A stretch of DNA of 10,883 bases from NCBI GenBank assembly GCA_016280485.1, contig JAEEGU010000006.1, positions 1 to 10,883 of the forward strand, written 5' to 3'. This DNA is from Bacillota bacterium (GTDB taxonomy: Bacteria; Bacillota; Clostridia; Peptostreptococcales; Anaerovoracaceae). The notes below the pieces were generated by a model. The model was not told where the DNA came from. It was given only the letters and a program-made list of their open reading frames with translations, and did not search any database. How positions within the stretch are numbered: the first letter of the stretch is position 1; the number at the start of each line of letters is the position of its first letter. Shown piece by piece: positions 1 to 8,012 of this stretch. A program made the position numbers and the translations under genes.

Positions 1-1
1 A

Positions 2-2761
2 TCATACGATTATTTCATACTCGAATATGTCATTCCTGATGACGTTGCAGATGGCTCAACAATCACTATAGACCTTAAAACAGTAAGTCGTGCAGAGCAT
101 GAATCATATATTCCTGCCGGCATTCGCGAAGCTGCCATTGCCGCCGTAAACGCGGCTTATGATGAATATTCAAAGGCGACAAACGCCGATTTGGCAAAGC
201 TGGCTCAGATTAAAGCCGATGCATTGGCAAAGATTGAAGCTGCGACAACAGAGGCAGATGTCACCAATGCAAGAAAGGCTGCAGTTGCAGCTATGGCTGC
301 GGCATTTACGGCTACCGGCGGTGAAAGCGGAGTCATAGAGCCTGAGGCATCGTTCGATGCCGGTAAACAGGTCGGCACCGTATCACTTATCATAGAAAAC
401 ACAACCTATAGCGGAGCGCCGTTCACCGGAACCATCGCAAAGGGTACTTATCCGCTCTGCGAGAATGACTCTATGATGACGGTTGTATTAAAGGCACTTG
501 AGGCAAAGGGCTTTAACTGGAACGGTACTAAGGGAAATGTAGGTGATGCGGGCAGCTCTACAGGTAATCACGACTATTCGATTTCATACCTTGGCAGCAT
601 CAACAAAGGTGAGGGCAGCAATAATAAAGAGCTTGGCGAATTTGACGGCGGTAGAAAGTCCGGCTGGATGGGTACGCTTAACGACTGGTTTGTAAACGAA
701 AGCTTCTCCGCATTTACCGTTGAAAGCGGCAGACTGGAAAGCGGTGACGAAATCCATATTATGTATACCTGTGACCTCGGTGCAGATATCGGCGGCAGCT
801 GGACTGCAGGAGATACGGCTATAAAGAATATAGATTTCTCGGTCGGTAAGCTGGCTCCTGTGTTTGACAGCGATACTTCTGACTATATGCTCATTATTCC
901 GTCGGATTCTGCAAAGCTGAAGGTTAATTACGACGTAAGAAACATGAACTACCAGTCCCGCATCTTCCTTAATTACTACAACAAGGAAAGTGCGCGATAC
1001 AAGAAGTCGGATGTCTTGAGTGTAAAGAGCGGCGACAAACTTTACATCGGCGTGGGCGATCCTTCGTGGCCGAGCATGAACAACAGCGGAAAGGGCATGA
1101 AGTATGTCTTCTCCGTATACTCACTCGGTGACGCCATCAAGGCTCTGCCGGCGGCAAGCACCGTAAAGCTGACTAACTACAAGCAGTATCTGTCCCAGGC
1201 AGAACAGCTCGAGGCGACAGTCAAGGTTTACAGTTATTCGGGCAGCGTAGATAAGCTTACCGCACTTAAAGAGGCGGCAACTTTCTACAGCGAAATTGAC
1301 AAGGTTAAGGAGCTGCTCAGCGCAATTCCAAAGGCCGACAAACTGTCCAGAAGTGACAAGTCAAAGGTAGAGGCCGCAAGAGCGGGCTACGATGCATTAA
1401 GCAGCGAGCAGAAGAAATACATTACCGTTGCGGATGCAAAGAAGTACAACGAAGCGGTTGAATGGCTCGAAAAGCAGGGTATCAGCACCGGCGGACGTAT
1501 TGACGGTAACGAGGAAGCACCTGAGGAAATTCCGGTAGAACAGCCGGTAGTTGAAAAGGTAGTTGAAACCGTAAAGGTAGAGGCGACCGTTGACTCAAAG
1601 GGCGTAGCAAAGGCAGAGGTTGCATCAAAGGATGTAAGCGCGGCCGTAAAGAGCGCTACCGAAACCAAGGCCGATGCAATCGTAATCGCACCTGAAATCA
1701 AGGGCGAGGCAAAAGAGGTTAAGGTAAATCTTCCAAAGGCAGCGGTAAATGAAATTGCAGAAAAGACAACGGCTTCGCTTGTTATCGAAACAAAGACGGC
1801 ATCAGTCGAGGTTCCGACTGCCGTGCTCAATGAAATTGCAGCACAGGCGGGCGGTGCAAATGTTGAAATCAGCGTTGCTCTTAAGACCGCGGACATAGCA
1901 GAGGTAAAGGATGCAATTGCAGTAATGGGTGACAAGATCGGTAGCGATGTTGTGACCGAAAATGCTGCTGTTGCTGAAATTACCGTGGTTTCCGGCAATG
2001 AAAAGATTACTACGTTTGGTGGAAAGTCCATCAGCGCAAGCGTTTCCGTAGACGGTAAGAAGGGCTTTACCGAGGGCAAGAAGTATCTTACTCTTGTAAT
2101 AAGCGAAAACGGTAAACGTGAGCTTCTCGCCGGCAAGTGCACGCTCGATGCAAGCGGCAAGCTTTCCGTAGGCGTTGAGGTAGGGCACCTCAGCACATTT
2201 GTCGTACTTGACAAAGAGCTTAAGAGCTTCGCGGATGCGGATGCTCACTGGTCAGCAAAGGCGGTTGACTTTGCCGTAGCGAACGGACTTATGAACGGTA
2301 TCTCGGATACAGCATTTGATCCGAATGCGACGCTTAACCGTGCTATGCTTGTAACTGTTCTCTACAGACTGGCAGGCTCGCAGGCCGTAACAACCGAAAA
2401 GGCCTTTGACGATGTAGCGGCAGGGCAGTGGTACAGCGATGCTGTGGCATGGGCTGCCGAAAACGGCATAGTGACAGGCAAGACTGACACAAGCTTCGCT
2501 CCTATGGACAACATCACTCGCGAGCAGTTTGCAACAATGCTTATGCGTTACTGTAGCTTCGCAGGACTCGATGCCGCAAAGCGCGCAGAGCTTGGCAAGT
2601 TTACAGATAACGATGCTGTAAGCTCATATGCTAACGAAGCTCTTTCATGGGCTAATGCAAACGGTATCATCACAGGTCGCACCGAAACAACCATTGCTCC
2701 AAAGGGCAATGCTACAAGAGGTGAAGCGGCAACAATGCTGATGAGGTTCATGCAGCTGTAA
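2..2761 (+). CDS. SLH-domain cell-surface protein with DUF4430-like and cadherin-like domains (5' end outside window)
   Basis: This is a secreted wall-anchored protein whose frame is open to the left edge, so the start and signal peptide lie outside; 919 residues are visible. In visible numbering: residues 41-102 are an Ala/Lys-rich helical stretch. Residues 125-263 resemble DUF4430 (GTVSLIIEN, then SGWMGTLNDWFVN and SGDEIHIMY). Residues 274-373 resemble a cadherin-like beta sandwich (LAPVFDSDTSDYML). Residues 435-489 match a helical repeat common in such proteins (ARAGYDALSSEQKKYIT). Residues 498-523 are a Pro/Glu linker and 525-738 a beta-rich region with repeated Pro-containing strands. 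Three SLH domains end the protein at about 743-788, 801-848 and 866-915, with cores such as ENGIVTGKTDTSFAP and ITREQ. SLH domains bind secondary wall polymers non-covalently; no LPXTG motif is present. The ligand of the outer domains is unknown; adhesion is an inference. Termination is at the hairpin 2784-2820. Confidence 0.93.
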   Translation, partial: SYDYFILEYVIPDDVADGSTITIDLKTVSRAEHESYIPAGIREAAIAAVNAAYDEYSKATNADLAKLAQIKADALAKIEAATTEADVTNARKAAVAAMAAAFTATGGESGVIEPEASFDAGKQVGTVSLIIENTTYSGAPFTGTIAKGTYPLCENDSMMTVVLKALEAKGFNWNGTKGNVGDAGSSTGNHDYSISYLGSINKGEGSNNKELGEFDGGRKSGWMGTLNDWFVNESFSAFTVESGRLESGDEIHIMYTCDLGADIGGSWTAGDTAIKNIDFSVGKLAPVFDSDTSDYMLIIPSDSAKLKVNYDVRNMNYQSRIFLNYYNKESARYKKSDVLSVKSGDKLYIGVGDPSWPSMNNSGKGMKYVFSVYSLGDAIKALPAASTVKLTNYKQYLSQAEQLEATVKVYSYSGSVDKLTALKEAATFYSEIDKVKELLSAIPKADKLSRSDKSKVEAARAGYDALSSEQKKYITVADAKKYNEAVEWLEKQGISTGGRIDGNEEAPEEIPVEQPVVEKVVETVKVEATVDSKGVAKAEVASKDVSAAVKSATETKADAIVIAPEIKGEAKEVKVNLPKAAVNEIAEKTTASLVIETKTASVEVPTAVLNEIAAQAGGANVEISVALKTADIAEVKDAIAVMGDKIGSDVVTENAAVAEITVVSGNEKITTFGGKSISASVSVDGKKGFTEGKKYLTLVISENGKRELLAGKCTLDASGKLSVGVEVGHLSTFVVLDKELKSFADADAHWSAKAVDFAVANGLMNGISDTAFDPNATLNRAMLVTVLYRLAGSQAVTTEKAFDDVAAGQWYSDAVAWAAENGIVTGKTDTSFAPMDNITREQFATMLMRYCSFAGLDAAKRAELGKFTDNDAVSSYANEALSWANANGIITGRTETTIAPKGNATRGEAATMLMRFMQL

Positions 2762-2783
2762 TTTACACATACTGTAAACATCT

Positions 2784-2820
2784 AAAAACAAGCCCCTGTT
2801 TCGGCAGGGGTTTTGTTTTT
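2784..2820 (+). terminator. Intrinsic terminator of the SLH protein gene
   Basis: A GC stem CCCCTG (2793-2798) pairs with CAGGGG (2805-2810) around a 6-base loop and is followed by TTTTGTTTTT. The A-rich stretch before the stem can pair with the T tract with one bulge, so the hairpin might also work on the opposite strand, although no convergent gene is visible. It lies 23 bases after the stop codon and separates the SLH gene from the tRNA promoter. Confidence 0.92.
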
Positions 2821-2824
2821 ACCG

Positions 2825-2854
2825 TTGACACAAGAGCGCATTTTATAATATAAT
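2825..2854 (+). promoter_or_regulatory. Sigma-A type promoter for tRNA-Leu and probably yajC
   Basis: A perfect -35 box TTGACA (2825-2830) and a perfect -10 box TATAAT (2849-2854) are separated by 18 bases. A second TATAAT at 2844-2849 is only 13 bases from the -35 and is unlikely to be the one used. The expected start near 2861 leaves a leader of about 8 bases before the mature tRNA. The -35 begins 4 bases after the preceding terminator, so the site is compact. Consensus strength suits a stable RNA gene. Confidence 0.87.
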
Positions 2855-2868
2855 TATTTTTGTTGTTG

Positions 2869-2955
2869 GCCGGCATGATGGAATTGGTAGACGTGCGGGA
2901 CTCAAAATCCCGTGGTGGCAACACCGTATGGGTTCGACTCCCATTGCCGGCACCA
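2869..2955 (+). tRNA. tRNA-Leu, anticodon CAA
   Basis: The acceptor arms GCCGGCA (2869-2875) and TGCCGGC (2945-2951) pair over seven bases, followed by discriminator A and encoded CCA (2953-2955). The anticodon stem CGGGA/TCCCG encloses loop CTCAAAA, giving anticodon CAA at 2903-2905, which reads UUG. A long variable arm around GGTGGCAACACC marks a class II tRNA as expected for leucine, and the T arm ATGGG-TTCGACT-CCCAT is intact. No terminator follows before yajC, so the 3' end must be made by processing of a longer transcript. Confidence 0.98.
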
Positions 2956-2980
2956 AAATAAAACGGGAAATCACCCATTT

Positions 2981-2986
2981 AGGAGG
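2981..2986 (+). promoter_or_regulatory. Ribosome binding site fixing the yajC start
   Basis: AGGAGG lies 6 bases before ATG 2993. The same frame stays open further upstream to an ATG inside the tRNA-Leu anticodon and variable region (2912), but that start would translate tRNA sequence; this strong site decides for 2993. Confidence 0.93.
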
Positions 2987-2992
2987 AATATT

Positions 2993-3379
2993 ATGGATTT
3001 TATGACTACTATATTACCTTTAGGTATACTGATCATCTTGATGTATGTTTTAATGATCAAGCCTCAGCAGAAAAGAGAAAAGGCTGCAAAGCAGATGCGC
3101 AACAGCCTCACTGTCGGCGATGAAATCATAACCATCGGCGGTATTTGCGGTAAGGTTGTAAAGACAAAGGAAGAATCAGTAATCATCCAGGTTGGAGCAG
3201 ATAAGACAAAATTTGAAATTATGCGCTGGGCTGTTTCACAGGTTGTTAACGGCGGCGAAGCAAGGGCTGAAAAGACAGAGGACGAAGAGGCCCCTAAAAA
3301 GGCTCTTCCAAAGCGCCTTAAGAAGAGCGAACAGGCCGAATCCGAGGCACCTGCACCTGAAGAAAATACCGAGGCTTAA
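2993..3379 (+). CDS. yajC: Sec translocase accessory protein YajC
   Basis: YajC is a small single-span membrane protein that associates with SecDF and the SecYEG channel. The product is 128 residues. Residues 4-22 form one hydrophobic helix, followed at once by IKPQQKREK, the basic Pro-Gln signature that follows the membrane span in this family. Residues 38-86 carry the conserved cytoplasmic domain (LTVGDEIITIGGICGKVV, then FEIMRWAVSQVV). The last 40 residues are a highly charged, low-complexity Lys/Glu/Ala/Pro tail, longer than the conserved core needs. The gene sits 37 bases after tRNA-Leu and appears to share its promoter. A terminator ends it before secDF, so the two partner genes are adjacent but have separate promoters. 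Confidence 0.95.
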   Translation: MDFMTTILPLGILIILMYVLMIKPQQKREKAAKQMRNSLTVGDEIITIGGICGKVVKTKEESVIIQVGADKTKFEIMRWAVSQVVNGGEARAEKTEDEEAPKKALPKRLKKSEQAESEAPAPEENTEA

Positions 3380-3401
3380 TCAAAGCTACAAAAAAGACCT
3401 T

Positions 3402-3430
3402 AAAATCCGCGAAATTTCGCGGATTTTTTT
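3402..3430 (+). terminator. Palindromic intrinsic terminator after yajC
   Basis: AAAATCCGCGAAA and TTTCGCGGATTTT are perfect inverted copies centred between 3414 and 3415. The central AAATTT would open as the loop, leaving a stem with CCGCG/CGCGG at its core, followed by a run of seven T (3424-3430). It begins 22 bases after the yajC stop. The symmetry would allow termination in both directions. Confidence 0.9.
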
Positions 3431-3452
3431 GTATTATTTCGGCTTATTCACC

Positions 3453-3481
3453 TTGTTATTTTGCCAAAAAAATGATACAAT
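3453..3481 (+). promoter_or_regulatory. Extended -10 promoter for the secDF-rel-aspS operon
   Basis: A -35-like TTGTTA (3453-3458) is 17 bases from TACAAT (3476-3481). The -10 is preceded by TG one base upstream (TGATACAAT), the extended -10 form that offsets a weaker -35. Transcription would start near 3488, giving a leader of about 37 bases before the secDF ATG. It lies just after the yajC terminator, as expected for a new transcription unit. Confidence 0.72.
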
Positions 3482-3524
3482 AGTACGGTATATTTATTTC
3501 ACGAAAGAGGGCGTAAAAACTAAA

Positions 3525-5768
3525 ATGAATTATTCACTTAAAAAAGTTCTGGCAGTTTTGGTAGTCATCGCAATCATCTTTGGATGGTATGTGACATTGT
3601 TTGGAATCGGCAGCATGCAGAGCATAAAGGACAAGCTCAGCCTCGGCCTTGATATCAAGGGCGGAGTTTACGTATTATTCGAAGCCGAAACAGACGAAAA
3701 GGGCGACGATCTCACAAAGCTGATGGAACAAACCCAGGCAGTACTCGAAAACAGAGTTAACCAAATGGGTCTTGCGGAACCGGTAGTTACCATCGAGGGT
3801 GACAAGCGCGTCAGAGTAGAATTACCGGGTGCTGAAAATGCCGAAGAAGCAATCGCTGCAATCGGCAGAGTTGCACAGCTGCAGTTCACACTTGCTGACG
3901 GCACACTCATACTTGACGGTTCAATGATAAAGGATGCCGGCATCACCACAGACAACGACCACGGCGGCTACGCCGTATCTCTCCAGTTCACGGTCGAAGG
4001 CTCTGACCTCTTCGCAGAGGGCACACGCCTCGCACTATCGGGCAGAGAGCCTGCGTTTGACGATGTCAGCAGAAACTCCATAGTCATCATACTCGACGGC
4101 GAAATCATTTCGGCACCTGTGGTACACGAAGTAATCAACTCCGGCAGCTGTGTAATCACCAGCGGCAGAGTGGGCGGCTTCCCGCAGGACGAGGCATCAC
4201 AGCTTTCGGCACTCATCCGCGGCGGTGCACTTCCTGCAGAGCTTCACGAAATCAACTCCGGCTCGCAGACAGCATCGATAGGTGAGACGGCGTTCGAAAA
4301 GAGCATCGTGGCCGGAGCGATCGGCCTTGGGCTTATCTTCGTAATCATGATCGTGGCCTACAGCGTAATGGGCGTTGCGGCGTGCATCGCGCTTCTCCTT
4401 TACGTAATCATCGTACTTTGGGTAATGGTAGGCCTGGGCGCAGTACTTACACTGCCGGGCATAGCCGGTATCATCCTGTCAATCGGTATGGCGGTTGACG
4501 CGAACGTCGTAATCTTCTCGCGTATCAGAGAGGAAATCATAAACGGAAAGACGGTTCGCGTAGCTGTACAGTCGGGCTTTAAGCGCGCGCTGGCAACAGT
4601 TCTTGACTCACAGATTACAACAATCATCGCGGCACTGGTTCTTTATGAAATCGGTACCTCCACTGTAAAGGGCTTCTCGCTCACACTCATGATAGGTATT
4701 GTGGCATCACTCTTTACGGCGGTTATTGTTACAAACCTGTACCTCAGCCTGATTGCTGATTCAAAGATGTTCTCAAAGAAGAAGTTCTACGGCGTAAACG
4801 ACGACAATACACCGAAGTTCGGACTTAAAAAGGAAATTGACTTCGTAAAGAACAAGAAAATCATCTACATCATTGCATGCTCAATCATCATCGTGGGACT
4901 GCTGATTTCCACAATATTTGGCATGAACTACGGTATCGACTTCACAGGCGGTACAAAGATGCAGGTGGACCTCGGAGCGTATGTCGATTCGGCATCGATT
5001 GAAAAGACAATCAAGAGCTATGACCTTAATAACCTGCAGATTGTATACTCCGGTAACGACAAGCACGAGGTCATCATAAAGACGACAGACTTCCTCGAAA
5101 ACGACCAGAGAGCGGCTGTTATCGATACGCTCCAGGAAGCATACAGCTTCCCTGACGACAACGTTCTCACATCCGAGCAGTTCTCACCGTCGGTCGGCAG
5201 CGAGCTTCAAAAGAACGCTGTTATCGCGGTTCTGGTTGCAGCAATCGGTATGCTGATTTACATCATCATCAGATTCGAGTGGAAGTTCGGTATCGCAGCT
5301 GTTGTGGGTGTATTCCACGACGTACTGATGGTAATCGCGTTCTATGCGATATTCCGCGTAACGGTAAACAACCCGTTCATCGCAGGTATCCTGACTGTAG
5401 TCGGATATTCCATAAACGATACAATCGTAATATTCGACCGTATTCGTGAAAACCTCGGTCTGATGAAGAAAAAGAATACGACCGAGCTTGTAAACAAGAG
5501 TATCAATCAGACAATCGGACGTTCGATTATGACATCCGTTACAACGCTGGTTGTAATGATTCCGATGCTCGTTATGACAGGCGAAGCAATCCGAGAGTTT
5601 ACAGTACCTCTCATGGCCGGTGTAGTAGTCGGCTGCGTATCGTCAGTTACAATCTGCGCACCTCTTTGGCTTGACATTACAAACAAAACAGGCGGCAGCA
5701 AATACAGGGGCGCAACCAAAAAGTCCGGAAAGAAGGCCGGCAAGAAAGAAATCGAAACAGAGGAGTAA
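3525..5768 (+). CDS. secDF: Fused protein translocase subunit SecDF
   Basis: This membrane protein uses the proton gradient to help complete export through SecYEG. The product has 747 residues and joins SecD and SecF in one chain, as in many Bacillota. SecD half: membrane helix at 7-28, motif LGLDIKGG at 40-47, external P1 region about 50-250, then helices about 258-410 containing GMAVDANVVIF (321-331). SecF half: helix about 446-466, GIDFTGG at 470-476, external P4 region to about 560, then helices with YSINDTIVIFDRIREN (628-643). D325, D632 and R666 fall where D340, D637 and R671 act in Thermus SecDF, so proton coupling looks intact. The tail from 726 is Lys-rich and cytoplasmic. ATG 3525 is chosen because it precedes the first helix and follows a moderate site AGAGGG (3506-3511); the open frame further upstream crosses the terminator and promoter. 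Confidence 0.96.
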   Translation: MNYSLKKVLAVLVVIAIIFGWYVTLFGIGSMQSIKDKLSLGLDIKGGVYVLFEAETDEKGDDLTKLMEQTQAVLENRVNQMGLAEPVVTIEGDKRVRVELPGAENAEEAIAAIGRVAQLQFTLADGTLILDGSMIKDAGITTDNDHGGYAVSLQFTVEGSDLFAEGTRLALSGREPAFDDVSRNSIVIILDGEIISAPVVHEVINSGSCVITSGRVGGFPQDEASQLSALIRGGALPAELHEINSGSQTASIGETAFEKSIVAGAIGLGLIFVIMIVAYSVMGVAACIALLLYVIIVLWVMVGLGAVLTLPGIAGIILSIGMAVDANVVIFSRIREEIINGKTVRVAVQSGFKRALATVLDSQITTIIAALVLYEIGTSTVKGFSLTLMIGIVASLFTAVIVTNLYLSLIADSKMFSKKKFYGVNDDNTPKFGLKKEIDFVKNKKIIYIIACSIIIVGLLISTIFGMNYGIDFTGGTKMQVDLGAYVDSASIEKTIKSYDLNNLQIVYSGNDKHEVIIKTTDFLENDQRAAVIDTLQEAYSFPDDNVLTSEQFSPSVGSELQKNAVIAVLVAAIGMLIYIIIRFEWKFGIAAVVGVFHDVLMVIAFYAIFRVTVNNPFIAGILTVVGYSINDTIVIFDRIRENLGLMKKKNTTELVNKSINQTIGRSIMTSVTTLVVMIPMLVMTGEAIREFTVPLMAGVVVGCVSSVTICAPLWLDITNKTGGSKYRGATKKSGKKAGKKEIETEE

Positions 5769-5777
5769 TCACATTTC

Positions 5778-8000
5778 ATGGAAACCAGAGACCAGTTCCT
5801 CGGAAGTCTTTCCGAAATGAATCCAAAATATAATATGGAACTGATAGCTCGGGCTTTTGACCTTGCAAACGAAAAACACAAGGATCAAAAGAGAAAGTCC
5901 GGAGAGCCTTATATCATTCATCCGATGGCCGTAGCAAAAATACTGGCCGATCTTGGCATGGATGAAGAAACAGTGGCTGCGGGACTTCTCCACGATGTAG
6001 TGGAGGACACGGATTACACCTATGACCAGTTAAAAGACGACTTCGGCGAGGAGATAGCCCTCCTCGTCGATGGCGTTACAAAGCTTACCTCAATGGTAAT
6101 TGAGAGCAAGGAACAAAAGCAGGCAGAAAACCTCAGAAAGATGTTTCTTGCGATGAGTAAGGACATCCGCGTGCTCATCATAAAGCTGGCGGACAGACTT
6201 CACAACCTGCGCACAATCAACTATATGACAGAGGCGCAGATTCTTGACAAGTGCACGGAGACGCTCGAGATATACGCTCCGCTTGCAGAAAGACTCGGAA
6301 TCTACGCGATGAAATTCGAGCTTGAGGACATCGCATTAAAGCACATAGATCCTGAGGCTTACCAGACTCTAAGGTCCCAGATAAACAAGAAAAAAGAGGA
6401 CCGCGAGGCGATTATAAACAAGGTAATAGACGAGGTAAAAATCGCCCTGGACGACCTTAATATCCACTATGACATCATGGGTCGTTCAAAGCATTTCTAC
6501 AGCATATACAGGAAAATGAAGTTCCAGAACAAGCAGCTGGACGAGATTTTCGACCTCATGGCAGTTCGTGTCCTGGTGGACACCGTAAAGGACTGCTACG
6601 CGGTACTCGGCATAGTCCACACTATGTGGAAGCCGATACCGGGCAAATTCAAGGACTACATTGCAATGCCAAAGCCGAACATGTATCAGTCGCTCCACAC
6701 GACGGTACTCGGCGATAACGGCGAACCTTTCGAGATTCAGATCAGAACATACGAGATGCACCGCATTGCAGAGTACGGCATCGCCGCACACTGGAAATAC
6801 AAAGAAGGCGTCTCCTCAGATAAAGAAGAAATAAAGCTGGCATGGCTCCGCCAGACGCTGGAATGGCAAAAGGACATGAACGACCCGAAGGAGTTTATGG
6901 ACACCTTAAAGGTAGACCTTTTCGCATCCCAGGTATTCGTATTCACACCTCAGGGCGAGGTAATGGAGCTGCCTGCGGGATCTACTCCAATTGATTTCGC
7001 GTTCAAAATTCACTCGGCGGTCGGCTACAAATGCGTCGGAGCAAAGGTAAACGGTAAAATCGTGCCGATAGACTACAAGCTCCAGAACGGAAATATCGTC
7101 GAGATCATCACTTCCGCAAACTCCGGCGGTCCGTCGGTCGACTGGCTCAAGATTGCTCAGACATCATCTGCCCGCTCAAAAATCAGGCAGTGGCTCAAAA
7201 AGGAGAGCAAGGACGACAAGGTTGACAAAGGCCGCGAGGCAATAGAAAAATATGTGACCAAAAAGGGCTATGACCCTAAGACCACACTCAAGAGTAACTA
7301 CGTTACAAAGGTTGTAAAGCAGCTCGGTCTTTCGGGTCCTGACGAAATGTATCTCCAGCTCGCATCGGGCGGTACATTCCTTTCAAAGGTTGCAATCATG
7401 TTCTTTGAGCTTTATCACGCAGATAAACAGGAAGAACACAAAAAGAATGAAAGCGCGCTCGAGGCAATTGAGCAGCACGAAAAGGCTCTAAAGGAGCGCG
7501 GAAAGCGCCAGGAGGCATTCCACGCAAACGCTCACGAGCAGTCCGGCATCCTGATAAAGGGCAGCGAGCATCTTGATAATCTGATGATTCGCGTTTCGAA
7601 ATGCTGTAACCCTGTACCGGGCGATGCCATTATCGGCTTTATCACAAAGGGCAGGGGCATATCCGTACACAGGATGGACTGCGTGAATGTCATAAATGCC
7701 ACAGAGCAGGACAAGGCCAGATTCATCGAGGTTGAATGGAACGACGCAAAGTTCGGCAAGGACTACGAGGTTACAATCTCCATCATTGCCGACGACCGCA
7801 AGGGCCTGTTCAGCGATATATCCAAGGTTTGCGACGATAACGACGTGAGCCTTACGGGAATCAACGCAAAAACCGCAAAGGACGGCTCGGTTATCATCGT
7901 GATGACAATCGCGTTAAAGGGTACGAGCCAGATGGAAAAGATACTTCGCTCGCTTCGCAGCATTCCGAATGTATCCGATGTTTACAGAGGCAAGATTTAG
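5778..8000 (+). CDS. rel: Bifunctional (p)ppGpp synthetase/hydrolase Rel (RelA/SpoT family)
   Basis: Rel makes (p)ppGpp from GTP or GDP and ATP when the ribosome senses uncharged tRNA, and also degrades it. The product has 740 residues, the usual length for long RSH enzymes. The hydrolase domain (about 20-200) keeps H48, HDVVEDT (72-78) and KLADRLHNLRT (136-146). The synthetase domain keeps GRSKHFYSIYRKM (235-247), DLMAVRV (259-265), KDYIAMPKPNMYQSLHT (292-308) and the E-Q-R strand FEIQIR (318-323). The TGS domain is at about 384-446, a zinc-finger-like region with SKCCNPVPGD at 607-616, and a C-terminal ACT domain at about 663-740. Both catalytic centres look intact. The basic motif KFKD (290-293) stands where bifunctional enzymes have RxKD. 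The start is 9 bases after secDF; AGGAG (5761-5765) lies over the secDF stop region. Cotranscription with secDF is inferred. Confidence 0.97.
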   Translation: METRDQFLGSLSEMNPKYNMELIARAFDLANEKHKDQKRKSGEPYIIHPMAVAKILADLGMDEETVAAGLLHDVVEDTDYTYDQLKDDFGEEIALLVDGVTKLTSMVIESKEQKQAENLRKMFLAMSKDIRVLIIKLADRLHNLRTINYMTEAQILDKCTETLEIYAPLAERLGIYAMKFELEDIALKHIDPEAYQTLRSQINKKKEDREAIINKVIDEVKIALDDLNIHYDIMGRSKHFYSIYRKMKFQNKQLDEIFDLMAVRVLVDTVKDCYAVLGIVHTMWKPIPGKFKDYIAMPKPNMYQSLHTTVLGDNGEPFEIQIRTYEMHRIAEYGIAAHWKYKEGVSSDKEEIKLAWLRQTLEWQKDMNDPKEFMDTLKVDLFASQVFVFTPQGEVMELPAGSTPIDFAFKIHSAVGYKCVGAKVNGKIVPIDYKLQNGNIVEIITSANSGGPSVDWLKIAQTSSARSKIRQWLKKESKDDKVDKGREAIEKYVTKKGYDPKTTLKSNYVTKVVKQLGLSGPDEMYLQLASGGTFLSKVAIMFFELYHADKQEEHKKNESALEAIEQHEKALKERGKRQEAFHANAHEQSGILIKGSEHLDNLMIRVSKCCNPVPGDAIIGFITKGRGISVHRMDCVNVINATEQDKARFIEVEWNDAKFGKDYEVTISIIADDRKGLFSDISKVCDDNDVSLTGINAKTAKDGSVIIVMTIALKGTSQMEKILRSLRSIPNVSDVYRGKI

Positions 8001-8004
8001 GAGG
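7999..8004 (+). promoter_or_regulatory. Ribosome binding site of dtd overlapping the rel stop codon
   Basis: AGGAGG shares its first two bases with the rel stop TAG (7998-8000) and lies 8 bases before ATG 8013. Ribosomes ending rel would release at the dtd initiation site, which suggests coupled translation. Confidence 0.88.
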
Positions 8005-8012
8005 CAATCCAA

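Noticed and set aside
191..193. TTG at 191 as the start of the SLH protein
   Set aside because: The same frame has no stop back to base 2, no Shine-Dalgarno precedes 191 and no signal peptide follows; the gene is simply cut by the window edge.
1387..2214. Minus-strand 275-residue reading frame inside the SLH gene
   Set aside because: Its Ser/Thr/Ala/Phe-rich product is a mirror of the Lys/Glu/Ala/Val codons of the real gene; it contains no domain I recognise.
2762..2778. Small inverted repeat TTTACA-CATAC-TGTAAA just after the SLH stop codon
   Set aside because: A six-pair AT-rich hairpin is too weak to claim as a terminator or operator, and the strong terminator follows directly; it may be chance.
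2763..2978. Minus-strand 71-residue reading frame over the tRNA
   Set aside because: It is the reverse complement of tRNA-Leu and flanking sequence, a well-known false protein with the GNGSRTHTVLPPRDFESR look; no ribosome site or codon support.
3192..3524. Upstream extension of the SecDF reading frame
   Set aside because: It would run out of frame through yajC, a terminator and a promoter; the residues are not SecD-like, and the first membrane helix starts just after ATG 3525.
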